Below are positions 1 to 7,773 of a stretch of 34,077 nt of DNA, in pieces (positions within the stretch are counted from its first letter, which is position 1; each line of letters starts with the position of its first letter). A program made the position numbers and the translations under genes. Below the pieces are notes generated by a model. That model was not told the DNA's origin. It searched no databases and worked only from the letters and a program-made list of their open reading frames with translations. The stretch lies in assembly GCA_039805565.1 (NCBI GenBank), contig JBDLTZ010000084.1:1-34077 (forward strand). Direction: 5' to 3'. This DNA is from CALJIC01 sp039805565. GTDB taxonomy: Bacteria; Chloroflexota; Chloroflexia; Chloroflexales; Roseiflexaceae.

Positions 1-225
1 GCCGTTCTCGCTGGCTGACCTGGGTCTGAGCGAGGACGAGATCTCCACGCTTGAGGGGAACGAGCGGCCCACCACGCCGGCCGCGCCGGAGGCAGAGCCG
101 GAGATTGAGATGATGCCGTTCTCGCTGGCCGAGCTGGGGCTGAGCGAGGACGAGATCTCCACGCTTGAGGGGAACGAGCGGCCCACCACACCAGAGGCGG
201 AGGCAGAGCCGGAGATTGAGGTGAC
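1..225 (+). repeat. Tandem ~111-114 bp coding repeats
   Basis: Two head-to-tail copies (starting at 1 and 115, with a third partial copy from 226) share long identical runs, for example the stretch encoding LSEDEISTLEGNERPTT. The near-identity at DNA level points to recent duplication or gene conversion inside the scaffold gene. Copy number may vary between strains and may be mis-assembled. Confidence 0.8.
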
Positions 226-2611
226 GCCGTTCTCGCTGGCTGACCTGGGTCTGAGCGAGGACGAGATCGCCGGCCTGGAGAGCATCACGCCAGGTATCTC
301 CAGCCAGACCGGCGATGAGCTCGATATGGGTGAACTTCCAGCTGACCTACAGCCGTTCTCCATGGATGAGCTCGACCTCGGCGCGACTGAAGCCGCCGGC
401 GATGATATCGGCGAGATGCCGAGCTCGCTGCAGCCGTTCTCCTTGGAGGACACGCGGCAGCCGCCGGAGCGGCCGCGGATGTCTGGTCTCGCCTCTGAGG
501 AGACGATCGACAGTCTGCTGGAGGAAGAGCCGCTGCCTAGCCCGCGCGGGTTTAGCTGGCAGCAGCCGACCCAGCGCCCCGAGCCCGGCTTCGTCTCATC
601 AATGCGGCCCACCCAGGAGCAGGAGCAGGGCTCGATCTTCGATAAGCTGCGTCAGACGCGTCCCCCTCAGCCGAGCGATGAGCTGCCTGGGACGACCCCC
701 ATCGCTGAGGACGAGCACCTCGGCCTGTTCTCGCTCGACAACGTCTCGCTGCGCGATGATGATGACGACCTGCCGCTCTCCGCGGCCACTCCCACGCCTG
801 CGGCCCCTACCCCCGAGCCGGAGCCGGAGGCGGCGGAGGTGGAGAGCGTTGAGGAGGGGCTGGCGAGCGGGGCGATCCAGCCGTTCTCGTTTGCGGACCT
901 GGGGCTGAGCGCGGAGGAGATCGCGGCGCTGGGGCTGGGCGGGGAGACGCCCGTGCCGGAGCCGGCTGCCCGTGGCGAGGAGCCGGTGGCCGAGACGCCC
1001 GCACCGCGCGAGGAGATGCCGGCCGTGGAGTCGTTTGACTTCGGGCTGGATGATATCGAGCGTGCGTCGCCCTCCGTCACGCAGCCGCTTGAAGTGGTCG
1101 ATGACCTGCTGCCGGACACCGGGGAGCTGCAGCCCTTCTCGCTGGCTGACCTTGGCCTTTCCGACGAGGAGATCGAGGAGCTGGATCTGGAGCAGGCCTA
1201 CGACGATGCCGACGACTCGCGGCTGGGCCTGACCGAGGAGGAACTCGCCGGCCTGGATCAGGGCGGCGACGTGGACTGGGCGAAACTGAACACCGAGCCA
1301 GCTGCGACGCCTGAGGAGCTCCCGGTCACGAACACTGAGCCGCCACTCGTGATGAGCGGCGACCTGGTGGTGGACCGCCTGATTGCCCTGGGGCGCGAGC
1401 AGGGTTTCGTGGATATCGCCGACATCATCGCCGCGGTGGAGAACCCCGAGAAGGAGGCGGCCAGGATCGAAGAGATTGGGCAGCGCCTGCACGCGGCCAG
1501 CGTCGAGATCCGAGATGGTGATGAAGTCATCGACATGGACGCTGAGTACGAGGACGAGGAGCTCCCCAAGGGCCCTGTGTTCGAGACGCTCGAGCCGAGC
1601 GCCACGGTGGCCGGCGAGGAGATGACGCCGTTCTCACTGCACGACCTCGGCCTCTCCGACGAGGAGATCGCGATGCTGGGCCTGGGGAGCGAGCAGGAGC
1701 AGGCGCAGTCGTCCGGTGTGAACAACTCGCTGGAGCCGTTCTCTCTTGATGAGCTGGGGCTGACCGGCGGAGATGTGGATTCGCTGGATCTCGCCGACGC
1801 GTCCTTGCCGCCGGCGATGCCAGCCCCTCCCCCGGAGCCGTCGCTGGAGCCGTTCTCGCTCAGCGACCTCGGGTTGACGGACGAGGAGATCGCGATGCTG
1901 GGGCTGAGCGAGGTCGCCGACGCGGAGACAACCGTGCCCGAGGCACGTAGCACACCGCCCCCGGAGCCGTCGCTGGAGCCGTTCTCGCTCAGCGACCTCG
2001 GGCTGACGGACGAGGAGATCGCGATGCTGGGGCTGAGCGAGGCTGGCAGCGCTGATCTTCCTGCTGATACTGAGCGGTCGGCGCCGCTGCCTGAGCCGGC
2101 GCCGCGCTTCGAGCAGCCAACGCCCGCGCCGGAGCCCGTGTCACCCGCACCGCCAACAGAACCACGCTTGGAGCAGGCGACTCCTACGCCACCCCCGCCG
2201 CCCACGCCGGAGCCGGCGCCACGTATCGAGCAGCAGGCGGCACAGCCGCGGCCGGTGGCACCCCGCGCCGCTCAGCCGGCCGCCACCGGGAACGAGGGTC
2301 TCGACCACTTCCTGCGGCAGCTTGACGCCGAGCCGCAGAACCACGTCCTGCGCCTCGCTATGGCCCGCGCAAGCGGCCAGGTAGGCATGGGCGACGTGGC
2401 TGTTCAGCAGTACCGTGACCTGATCAAGCGCGGTGCCCTGCTCGACGATGTGATCGCTGACCTGAGCGACCTGATCGCCGACAGCGACGATGAGCAGTTG
2501 CTGCGGCGCCTGCACCGAATTCTCGGGGATGCCTACTCGAAGCAGGGGCGTTTCGCAGAGGCGGTTGATGCGTACAGCTGGACAAACGGCCGGCCAGGGG
2601 CCACCAACTAG
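2..2611 (+). CDS. PFSL-repeat acidic scaffold protein with TPR-like C-terminus (5' partial)
   Basis: The frame is open from the first base of the window, so the true start lies upstream; 869 residues are visible. At least eleven copies of a short motif of the form PFSLxDLGLSxEEIxxLxL are seen (near nt 2, 116, 227, 350, 434, 880, 1133, 1627, 1735, 1852 and 1978). They are separated by low-complexity linkers rich in Pro, Glu and Ala. A folded island at nt 1361-1560 resembles sigma-70 region 1.1 (RLIALGREQGFVD, then IEEIGQRL and an acidic stretch). The last ~100 residues are helical and TPR-like (VQQYRDLIKRG, GDAYSKQGRFAEAVDAY). There is no signal peptide or membrane segment in the visible part, so a cytoplasmic scaffold is likely. 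The stop is 17 nt before the Roadblock gene, which suggests joint expression. I infer that the repeats are docking motifs; the partner is unknown. Confidence 0.85.
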   Translation, partial: PFSLADLGLSEDEISTLEGNERPTTPAAPEAEPEIEMMPFSLAELGLSEDEISTLEGNERPTTPEAEAEPEIEVTPFSLADLGLSEDEIAGLESITPGISSQTGDELDMGELPADLQPFSMDELDLGATEAAGDDIGEMPSSLQPFSLEDTRQPPERPRMSGLASEETIDSLLEEEPLPSPRGFSWQQPTQRPEPGFVSSMRPTQEQEQGSIFDKLRQTRPPQPSDELPGTTPIAEDEHLGLFSLDNVSLRDDDDDLPLSAATPTPAAPTPEPEPEAAEVESVEEGLASGAIQPFSFADLGLSAEEIAALGLGGETPVPEPAARGEEPVAETPAPREEMPAVESFDFGLDDIERASPSVTQPLEVVDDLLPDTGELQPFSLADLGLSDEEIEELDLEQAYDDADDSRLGLTEEELAGLDQGGDVDWAKLNTEPAATPEELPVTNTEPPLVMSGDLVVDRLIALGREQGFVDIADIIAAVENPEKEAARIEEIGQRLHAASVEIRDGDEVIDMDAEYEDEELPKGPVFETLEPSATVAGEEMTPFSLHDLGLSDEEIAMLGLGSEQEQAQSSGVNNSLEPFSLDELGLTGGDVDSLDLADASLPPAMPAPPPEPSLEPFSLSDLGLTDEEIAMLGLSEVADAETTVPEARSTPPPEPSLEPFSLSDLGLTDEEIAMLGLSEAGSADLPADTERSAPLPEPAPRFEQPTPAPEPVSPAPPTEPRLEQATPTPPPPPTPEPAPRIEQQAAQPRPVAPRAAQPAATGNEGLDHFLRQLDAEPQNHVLRLAMARASGQVGMGDVAVQQYRDLIKRGALLDDVIADLSDLIADSDDEQLLRRLHRILGDAYSKQGRFAEAVDAYSWTNGRPGATN
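1832..2042 (+). repeat. Near-identical ~81 bp repeat pair, period 129 bp
   Basis: The blocks starting at 1832 and 1961 are almost identical over about 81 bases and encode the same PEPSLEPFSLSDLGL segment followed by DEEIAMLGLSE. They lie in the PFSL-repeat gene and look like a recent internal duplication, separate from the one at the window start. Confidence 0.8.
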
Positions 2612-2628
2612 CGGAAAGGTTGAAACCA

Positions 2629-2976
2629 ATGCGTCGGATCGTCGAAGACCTGATCCGAGTTGAAGGTGTTATCGGAAGCCTACTCGTCGGCAAGGATGGG
2701 CTCGTCGTCGCGAGCACCCTCATGGACGAGGAGGATGCCGAGATCCTGGGCGCCATGTCCGCGGCGGTGTTCGGCGAGATCGACAAGGCGACGAAGCGGA
2801 TCGGTGTGGGGACGCTTGTCGACACCATCATTGACGCTGAGCAGGGCTCGATCCTGATGCTTGAGGCGCGCGAGCTGATCCTGGTGGTGATCACCCAGCG
2901 CATGGTGAACTTGGGCCTGGTGAAGATGGAGATGCGCCGCGCCTCTAAGCGCATCAGCGAGGCGGTGCCGATCTAA
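2629..2976 (+). CDS. Roadblock/LC7 domain protein
   Basis: This 115-residue protein is a single Roadblock/LC7 fold: an N-terminal helix (RRIVEDLIRVEGVIGSLLV), the 'GKDGLVVASTL' strand-turn, a central helix (AEILGAMSAAVFGEIDKATKR) and C-terminal strands. In bacteria such dimers (the MglB family) commonly regulate small Ras-like GTPases in motility and polarity. The ATG at 2629 is chosen because GGAAAGG (2613-2619) sits 9 nt upstream; the in-frame TTG at 2620 would abut that site. It follows the PFSL scaffold by 17 nt and is closed by a strong terminator, so the two are probably one operon. No GTPase gene is visible here. The domain call is firm; the role is inferred. Confidence 0.88.
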   Translation: MRRIVEDLIRVEGVIGSLLVGKDGLVVASTLMDEEDAEILGAMSAAVFGEIDKATKRIGVGTLVDTIIDAEQGSILMLEARELILVVITQRMVNLGLVKMEMRRASKRISEAVPI

Positions 2977-3001
2977 GGGTCACGCCGGACCGATAGCCAG
3001 A

Positions 3002-3041
3002 AACAAACCGGGACAGGCAGCGTCGCCTATCCCGGTTTGTT
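3002..3041. terminator. Strong stem-loop terminator between convergent genes
   Basis: Arms 3002-3018 and 3025-3041 pair at 16 of 17 positions, including 12 uninterrupted outer pairs (AACAAACCGGGA with TCCCGGTTTGTT), around the loop AGCGTC. A-rich and T-rich outer arms mean the hairpin carries a short U-run in either direction. It lies between the Roadblock gene (plus) and the HTH gene (minus) and probably serves both. Confidence 0.85.
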
Positions 3042-3052
3042 GTTGGCGTCAC

Positions 3053-4621
3053 TCAGCGTTCGGGGCTGCGCTCGAGCCGCGCGAGCGCATCGGCCAGCGG
3101 CGCGAGGGCGGCGGCGAGCTCGGTGCGCTGCTGCGGGGTGAGCGCGCGCAGCGAGTCCGGCGCGAGGGCGGCGGTGAGCTCGGCGGCGCGCGCCCGGGCA
3201 TCGGAGACGAGGGCTGCGCCGGGCTGGGGGAGCGGCCGCCCGGACAGGCGGGCGAGAAACCCCTGGCGCGCCTGCGTGTCGCCGCTCGCCGGGAGTGGGG
3301 GCCAGCGCGATGCGTCACTCCCTGCCGGGAGGTCACGCCCCGCGAGGACGAGCCGGATATCGCGCTGCTCACGCGCGGTGGCGAGGACGTCGAGCGCCTG
3401 GTCGGCCTCCTCGCCGGCGAGGTGCTGTGTGTCGGCGATGATGACGGCCCAGCGGCGGCCAACGAGGGCGTTGGCGAGGATATCGAAGTGCCAGACCTCG
3501 GGGGTGGCCCCTGGAGCGCCGAGGACGTCCCACAGCTCGCGCTCACCATCACGGGCGAGGGCCGCCGCGAGAGCGTGGAGGAGCCGGTGACCTGGGCTGG
3601 TGTCGGCCTCGGCCGGGCGCGCGGCGTGCCAGACCACCGTCTGGCCGCGGGCGGCGAGGCGCGCCGCGAGGTTCGCGGCGAGGTCGGCGCACTCATGGGG
3701 GTCGCCGTGGAGCAGAGCGAGGCCGTCGCGCCGGAGGGCGGCGGCGTAGAGCTCGACTTCGGCGTCGTAGTCGGCGCCGGAGGGCGGAGGCGGGGCGACG
3801 AGGGCGGCGGGTGGAGGCGGGGGCGGGAGGGCATCGAGGGCGGCGGGGAGCAGGGCGGCGAGGCGCTCGAGCGCCTCGCGCTTCGCGCGGCTGTAGGTGC
3901 TGGCGCTGAGCGCGAGGGCCAGCTGGAGCTCGGTGCGGTCCTCGCCGACCTCGTACTCGCCGGCAATGATCAGGTAGTGGCGCCAGCGCGCGTCGTTGAG
4001 CACCGGGCCGGCCTCGTCGGCGGGCCGGAGCCGCTCGATGGCTGCGCGCAGTGCGCCCTGGAGGCGGCGGCCGCGCTGGAGCGAGTCCTGCTCGTCGGGA
4101 AGGAGCATGGTGGCGAGCTCGGCGCGTCCGAGGGCGATCGGCGGGTCCTCGGAGAGGTCGTCGAGGGCGTCGCGCAGCAGGCGGAGCGAGACGCTGCTGG
4201 CGTCCTGCGCGGCCTCGTCGTCGCGCAGACGAGCCAGGAGGCGGTAGAAGGTGCTGCGCGGCGCCTCGGCGCCCTCGGTCTCGAGGCGAGCCTGGACACG
4301 CTGCCAGAGCGTCACCGCGGGCATGCCAGGGTCCGTGGCGAGCTCCTGGCGGATGGCGCGGGCCAGCGGGCTTCCGCGCGCGAAGTGGCCGCCGCCGGTC
4401 TTGCGGCTCCTGAGGGCGGCAAGTCCGCCGGTGCGGTAGGCCTCGCGCAGGCGGCGCACGCTCTCGCGGCTCACGCCGAAGGTGCGAGCGACCTCGCCGG
4501 GGGACCGGCCCTCTCGCAGCAGCGCGACGAGCATACGGTAGCGGCGCAGCGCGGCCTCGTCGGCGCCGAAGCGGGCCGCGAGCTCGGAGCTGCTCAGACG
4601 TGGGAGGTCAGGGTCGGTCAT
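3053..4621 (-). CDS. HTH protein with degenerate AAA/STAND-like ATPase domain
   Basis: 522 residues. Residues ~20-75 form a helix-turn-helix like those of IS630-type transposases (SPGEVARTFGVSRESVRRLR), followed by a winged-helix-like part to ~135 (STFYRLLARL). A second HTH-like segment lies at 230-258 (DRTELQLALALSASTYSRAK). After a proline-rich linker (265-281), residues ~290-430 look like a P-loop NTPase core: a Walker B-like strand (WAVIIADTQHL, 391-401) and a following RLVLAGRD strand. The expected Walker A position reads HGDPHECADL and has no GKS/T, so ATP hydrolysis is unlikely. There is no transposase catalytic triad or flanking terminal repeat. I infer a DNA-binding regulator. It is the last gene of the minus cluster and converges on the Roadblock terminator. 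The ATG at 4621 gives the full HTH. Confidence 0.7.
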   Translation of the reverse strand: MTDPDLPRLSSSELAARFGADEAALRRYRMLVALLREGRSPGEVARTFGVSRESVRRLREAYRTGGLAALRSRKTGGGHFARGSPLARAIRQELATDPGMPAVTLWQRVQARLETEGAEAPRSTFYRLLARLRDDEAAQDASSVSLRLLRDALDDLSEDPPIALGRAELATMLLPDEQDSLQRGRRLQGALRAAIERLRPADEAGPVLNDARWRHYLIIAGEYEVGEDRTELQLALALSASTYSRAKREALERLAALLPAALDALPPPPPPAALVAPPPPSGADYDAEVELYAAALRRDGLALLHGDPHECADLAANLAARLAARGQTVVWHAARPAEADTSPGHRLLHALAAALARDGERELWDVLGAPGATPEVWHFDILANALVGRRWAVIIADTQHLAGEEADQALDVLATAREQRDIRLVLAGRDLPAGSDASRWPPLPASGDTQARQGFLARLSGRPLPQPGAALVSDARARAAELTAALAPDSLRALTPQQRTELAAALAPLADALARLERSPER

Positions 4622-4678
4622 GGGTCGTTCGGGCGCAGCAGGCCGCGCGTATCCGGGTGCAGCCGGCTATGATTATCG

Positions 4679-4698
4679 GGGCGCAGCAGCCTGCGCCC
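4679..4698 (-). terminator. Stem-loop downstream of prs
   Basis: GGGCGCAG (4679-4686) and CTGCGCCC (4691-4698) are perfect complements around a CAGC loop, 41 nt past the prs stop on the minus strand. There is no U-run, so termination may be inefficient. It also lies in the 118-nt spacer before the HTH gene. Confidence 0.45.
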
Positions 4699-4739
4699 TT
4701 GCAGAGCGACTACATTGCCACGGCCGATCTGGCGCTGTG

Positions 4740-5732
<993 letters not shown>

Positions 5733-5780
5733 GGTTCCTCCGTGTGGTGACCGCTCTAGCGACTTGTGGCCGCGCGGTGC

Positions 5781-5809
5781 ATGGTTCCACACAAGCGGAG
5801 GTATGTCAA
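5781..5809 (-). promoter_or_regulatory. Candidate prs promoter / shared 14-mer site
   Basis: On the minus strand TTGACA (5804-5809) is followed, after 17 nt, by AACCAT, a poor -10. Overlapping it is the 14-mer TTGTGTGGAACCAT (5781-5794), which recurs exactly upstream of the macroglobulin gene (33746-33759) in the same orientation. GGAAC is the typical -35 core of ECF sigma promoters, but the downstream spacing to GTCG (19-20 nt) is longer than usual. Promoter identity is therefore uncertain. Confidence 0.35.
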
Positions 5810-5816
5810 ATATCTG

Positions 5817-6215
5817 TTAGGGGCTGTGGAGGCGCCGGATGATCTCGTCGCGGCTGATGCGCAGGCCGGCGGGGAGGGCGCCGGGAGCATGAGTCTCCGC
5901 AGCGTGGTGCTGTGGCTCGGCGACGAGGAGCAGGGCGGCGATGGCGGGCTCGCGGGCGACGGACTCGATCAGCTGGGGGAGCATGAGGCGGCGCAGGCGG
6001 GGGAGCTCACCAGGCCCGCGGCGCACGCTGCGCTGGGCGAAGGCGAGCGCGGTGTCGGGCGATGGGAACGCGACGAGGGTGCGCTCGCGGCTGGGCGCGG
6101 GCGGCCCGCCGGCCCCCCCAGATGCGGGGAACCAGAAGATGTAGTAGGCGTCGGCGCCGGCGCGGGCGCGCAGGTCGGCGGCGAGCGCACGGAGGGCTGG
6201 GGAGGGAGTGTCCAT
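5817..6215 (-). CDS. Hypothetical protein, 132 aa
   Basis: I do not recognise the family. The sequence has an N-terminal helix (PALRALAADLRARAGADAYY), a strand YYIFWFP, a glycine/proline-rich loop, a strand RTLVAFPSPDTALAFAQR that looks like a small alpha/beta fold, and helices with LPQLIESVAREPAIAALLLV. There is no signal peptide, membrane segment or cysteine motif. Codon use matches the neighbours. It lies 84 nt upstream of prs on the same strand; an internal promoter for prs probably falls in that gap. A DUF3110-like or TATA-box-fold protein is possible but only a guess. Confidence 0.6.
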   Translation of the reverse strand: MDTPSPALRALAADLRARAGADAYYIFWFPASGGAGGPPAPSRERTLVAFPSPDTALAFAQRSVRRGPGELPRLRRLMLPQLIESVAREPAIAALLLVAEPQHHAAETHAPGALPAGLRISRDEIIRRLHSP

Positions 6216-6223
6216 ACGGTTTT

Positions 6224-6258
6224 GAGTCGTGAGTTCTGAGTGCTGAGTGCTGAGCTAG
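6224..6258. repeat. Heptad microrepeat (GAGTNCT)n in spacer
   Basis: Five consecutive 7-base units follow one another: GAGTCGT, GAGTTCT, GAGTGCT, GAGTGCT and GAGCTAG. They sit in the 198-nt spacer upstream of the 132-residue hypothetical gene. Such short tandem heptads are typical of STRR-type repeats in some filamentous bacteria. No coding role is visible. Confidence 0.6.
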
Positions 6259-6376
6259 GAGACCCTTCGCTTCGCCCAGGGCGGCAGTGCGGCGTTGTCG
6301 TGCCAGTGCGCTTGGTCGCCGGATACTACAGCGGTGGGCAGAACAATTGAGCCTTCTCAGTGGTCATACACGGCTT

Positions 6377-6391
6377 CCTGACGCCGTCAGG
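6377..6391 (-). terminator. Small hairpin after the repeat-protein gene
   Basis: CCTGACG (6377-6383) and CGTCAGG (6385-6391) are exact complements around a single base, so the real loop is wider. It lies about 23 nt past the stop of the minus-strand gene ending at 6414. It is short and lacks a U-run, so this is a weak call. Confidence 0.3.
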
Positions 6392-6413
6392 CTTTAGCGT
6401 TCAGCGTTTCGCT

Positions 6414-7208
6414 TCAGGGACGGTAGAGCTCGCGGCCGAGGAGGCCGATCTGGACCTCGTAGGGAGTGCCGGCGAGCTGCGGGTGGATCTCGAGGCGGGC
6501 GCGCTCGAAGTACTGGACGGTGTGCGCCTGCCCGTCGGCGAGGGTCTCTTGCAGCTCGGGGCTTATCGGGTACCCGAGCACATCGACGGCGCCGTTCTGC
6601 TCCCAGAAGGTGAGGATCGGCCCGGCGACGGAGTAGCCGGTCTGCGGGAAGAGGCGTCCCGTCGCGCCAGGGCCCGACGGCGCGGGCGGCGTGGGGCGCG
6701 CGGCGAGGGTCTCGGCGCCGAGGCGGGCGCCCTGGACTTCGTAGGGGGTGCCGGCGAGCTGCGGGTTGAACTCGAGGCGGGCGCGCTCGAACCACTGGTA
6801 GGTGACGGCAGGGCCTGCGATCAGCGGGCTGATTGGGCGGCCGAATACGCGCTCGCCACCGCAGCGGTCGTAGTAGGCCCGGATGCGCTGGCTCACGTCG
6901 CCGGAGGGCGCGGGCACGGCCAGCGCCACGGTGGTCGGCGGCACCGACGCGATGACGAGCTCGTCGTCCTTCTCGGCGGCGGCGGCGATGACCGGCGTGA
7001 ACAGCGAGAGGCCGAGGGTGGTGGGGACAAAGCCCTCCGTAAGGCGCAGGATGTCGGTGCGGTCGGTAGCGGCGGCGATCAGCAGCAGGATGAGCAGGAT
7101 GAGAAACAGCACCATGATCGCCGAGAGGGCCGCGCGCCGTGCGCGGGAGGACTCGTCGCGGCGGGTCTCGCGCGAGGAGGGGTCGTTGCCGAAGTAGTTG
7201 TTGCCCAT
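6414..7208 (-). CDS. Membrane-anchored protein with LGFP-like extracellular repeats
   Basis: 264 residues. An Arg-rich N-terminus is followed by one strong membrane segment (AIMVLFLILLILLLIAAA, about residues 30-48), which acts as a signal anchor and leaves the rest outside. The exported part carries two copies of a motif: VFGRPISP...WFERARLEFNPQLAGTPYEVQ and VLGYPISP...YFERARLEIHPQLAGTPYEVQ. This repeat is common in secreted proteins of Chloroflexi and recalls the LGFP cell-wall repeat. The two copies are also similar as DNA (about 6450-6515 and 6732-6797), suggesting duplication. The ATG at 7208 follows GGGAGA at a good distance; the longer start at 7247 lacks a comparable site. A cell-surface or wall-associated role is inferred. 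Confidence 0.75.
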   Translation of the reverse strand: MGNNYFGNDPSSRETRRDESSRARRAALSAIMVLFLILLILLLIAAATDRTDILRLTEGFVPTTLGLSLFTPVIAAAAEKDDELVIASVPPTTVALAVPAPSGDVSQRIRAYYDRCGGERVFGRPISPLIAGPAVTYQWFERARLEFNPQLAGTPYEVQGARLGAETLAARPTPPAPSGPGATGRLFPQTGYSVAGPILTFWEQNGAVDVLGYPISPELQETLADGQAHTVQYFERARLEIHPQLAGTPYEVQIGLLGRELYRP

Positions 7209-7331
7209 TGGGGTCTCCCTGCCGGCGGCGGGGCACAGCCCCGCCACGGCCGCACAATCACTTCTTTGATTTCTACGGAGGGACGTAGCTTGGCCGCCGC
7301 TCCCGCCTCCCTCCCCCGCGCAGGGTCGCCG

Positions 7332-7748
7332 TTACGAGGGCGCGAGGGCGGCGCGGATCTGCTCGGCAAGGGCGCGCAGCTCGTCCGGGCTGCTCTGGTA
7401 GTGCGCCCAGGGCTGCAGGACACCGTCGCCCTCCCAGCGCGGGATGATGTGGACGTGGTAGTGGAAGACGGTCTGGCCGGCGGCCCCGCCGTTGTTCTGC
7501 ACAATGTTGACCCCGTCGGGCCGCAGCGTCGCGCGGACGGCCTGCGCCACCTTCTGCACAGACTGGGCCGTGGCCGCAAGCAGCTCGGGCGGGATGGCGA
7601 AGAGGTCAGCGTGCTCCTGCTTGCAGATCACTAGCGCGTGGCCGCGGCTGGCCGGGCTGATGTCCATGAACGCCAGCGTGTGGTCGTCCTCGTAGAGCTT
7701 GATGGCCGGGATCTCGCCGGCGACGATGCGGCTGAAGATGGTGGGCAT
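7332..7748 (-). CDS. HIT family nucleotide hydrolase/transferase
   Basis: 138 residues. The histidine triad HYHVHIIPR is intact, as is the N-terminal CxxC-less HIT signature (IFSRIVAGEIPAIKLYEDD, FMDISPASRGHALVI, NNGGAAGQTVFH). These enzymes act on AMP-linked compounds such as adenosine phosphoramidates or dinucleoside polyphosphates. Two starts are in frame: GTG at 7754 and ATG at 7748. GGAG at 7754-7757 overlaps the GTG and is well placed for the ATG, so 7748 is chosen. It lies 25 nt downstream of the PolX gene's end on the... same strand's opposite side: PolX (ending at 7774) is transcribed first and this gene follows it, so the two may be co-transcribed. The substrate cannot be told from sequence. 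Confidence 0.92.
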   Translation of the reverse strand: MPTIFSRIVAGEIPAIKLYEDDHTLAFMDISPASRGHALVICKQEHADLFAIPPELLAATAQSVQKVAQAVRATLRPDGVNIVQNNGGAAGQTVFHYHVHIIPRWEGDGVLQPWAHYQSSPDELRALAEQIRAALAPS

Positions 7749-7773
7749 GGGCACTCCACACAGTAGGCTGTAA

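Noticed and set aside
1..2042. CRISPR-like direct repeats
   Set aside because: The repeats are coding, in frame, 111-129 bp apart and diverged, with no cas genes.
3053..4621. IS630-type transposase
   Set aside because: Only the HTH resembles it; there is no DDE catalytic domain and no terminal inverted repeats or target duplication around the gene.
3422..4672. 416-codon plus-strand frame opposite the HTH gene
   Set aside because: Gly/Glu/Ala-rich shadow frame; the minus-strand protein has real HTH motifs.
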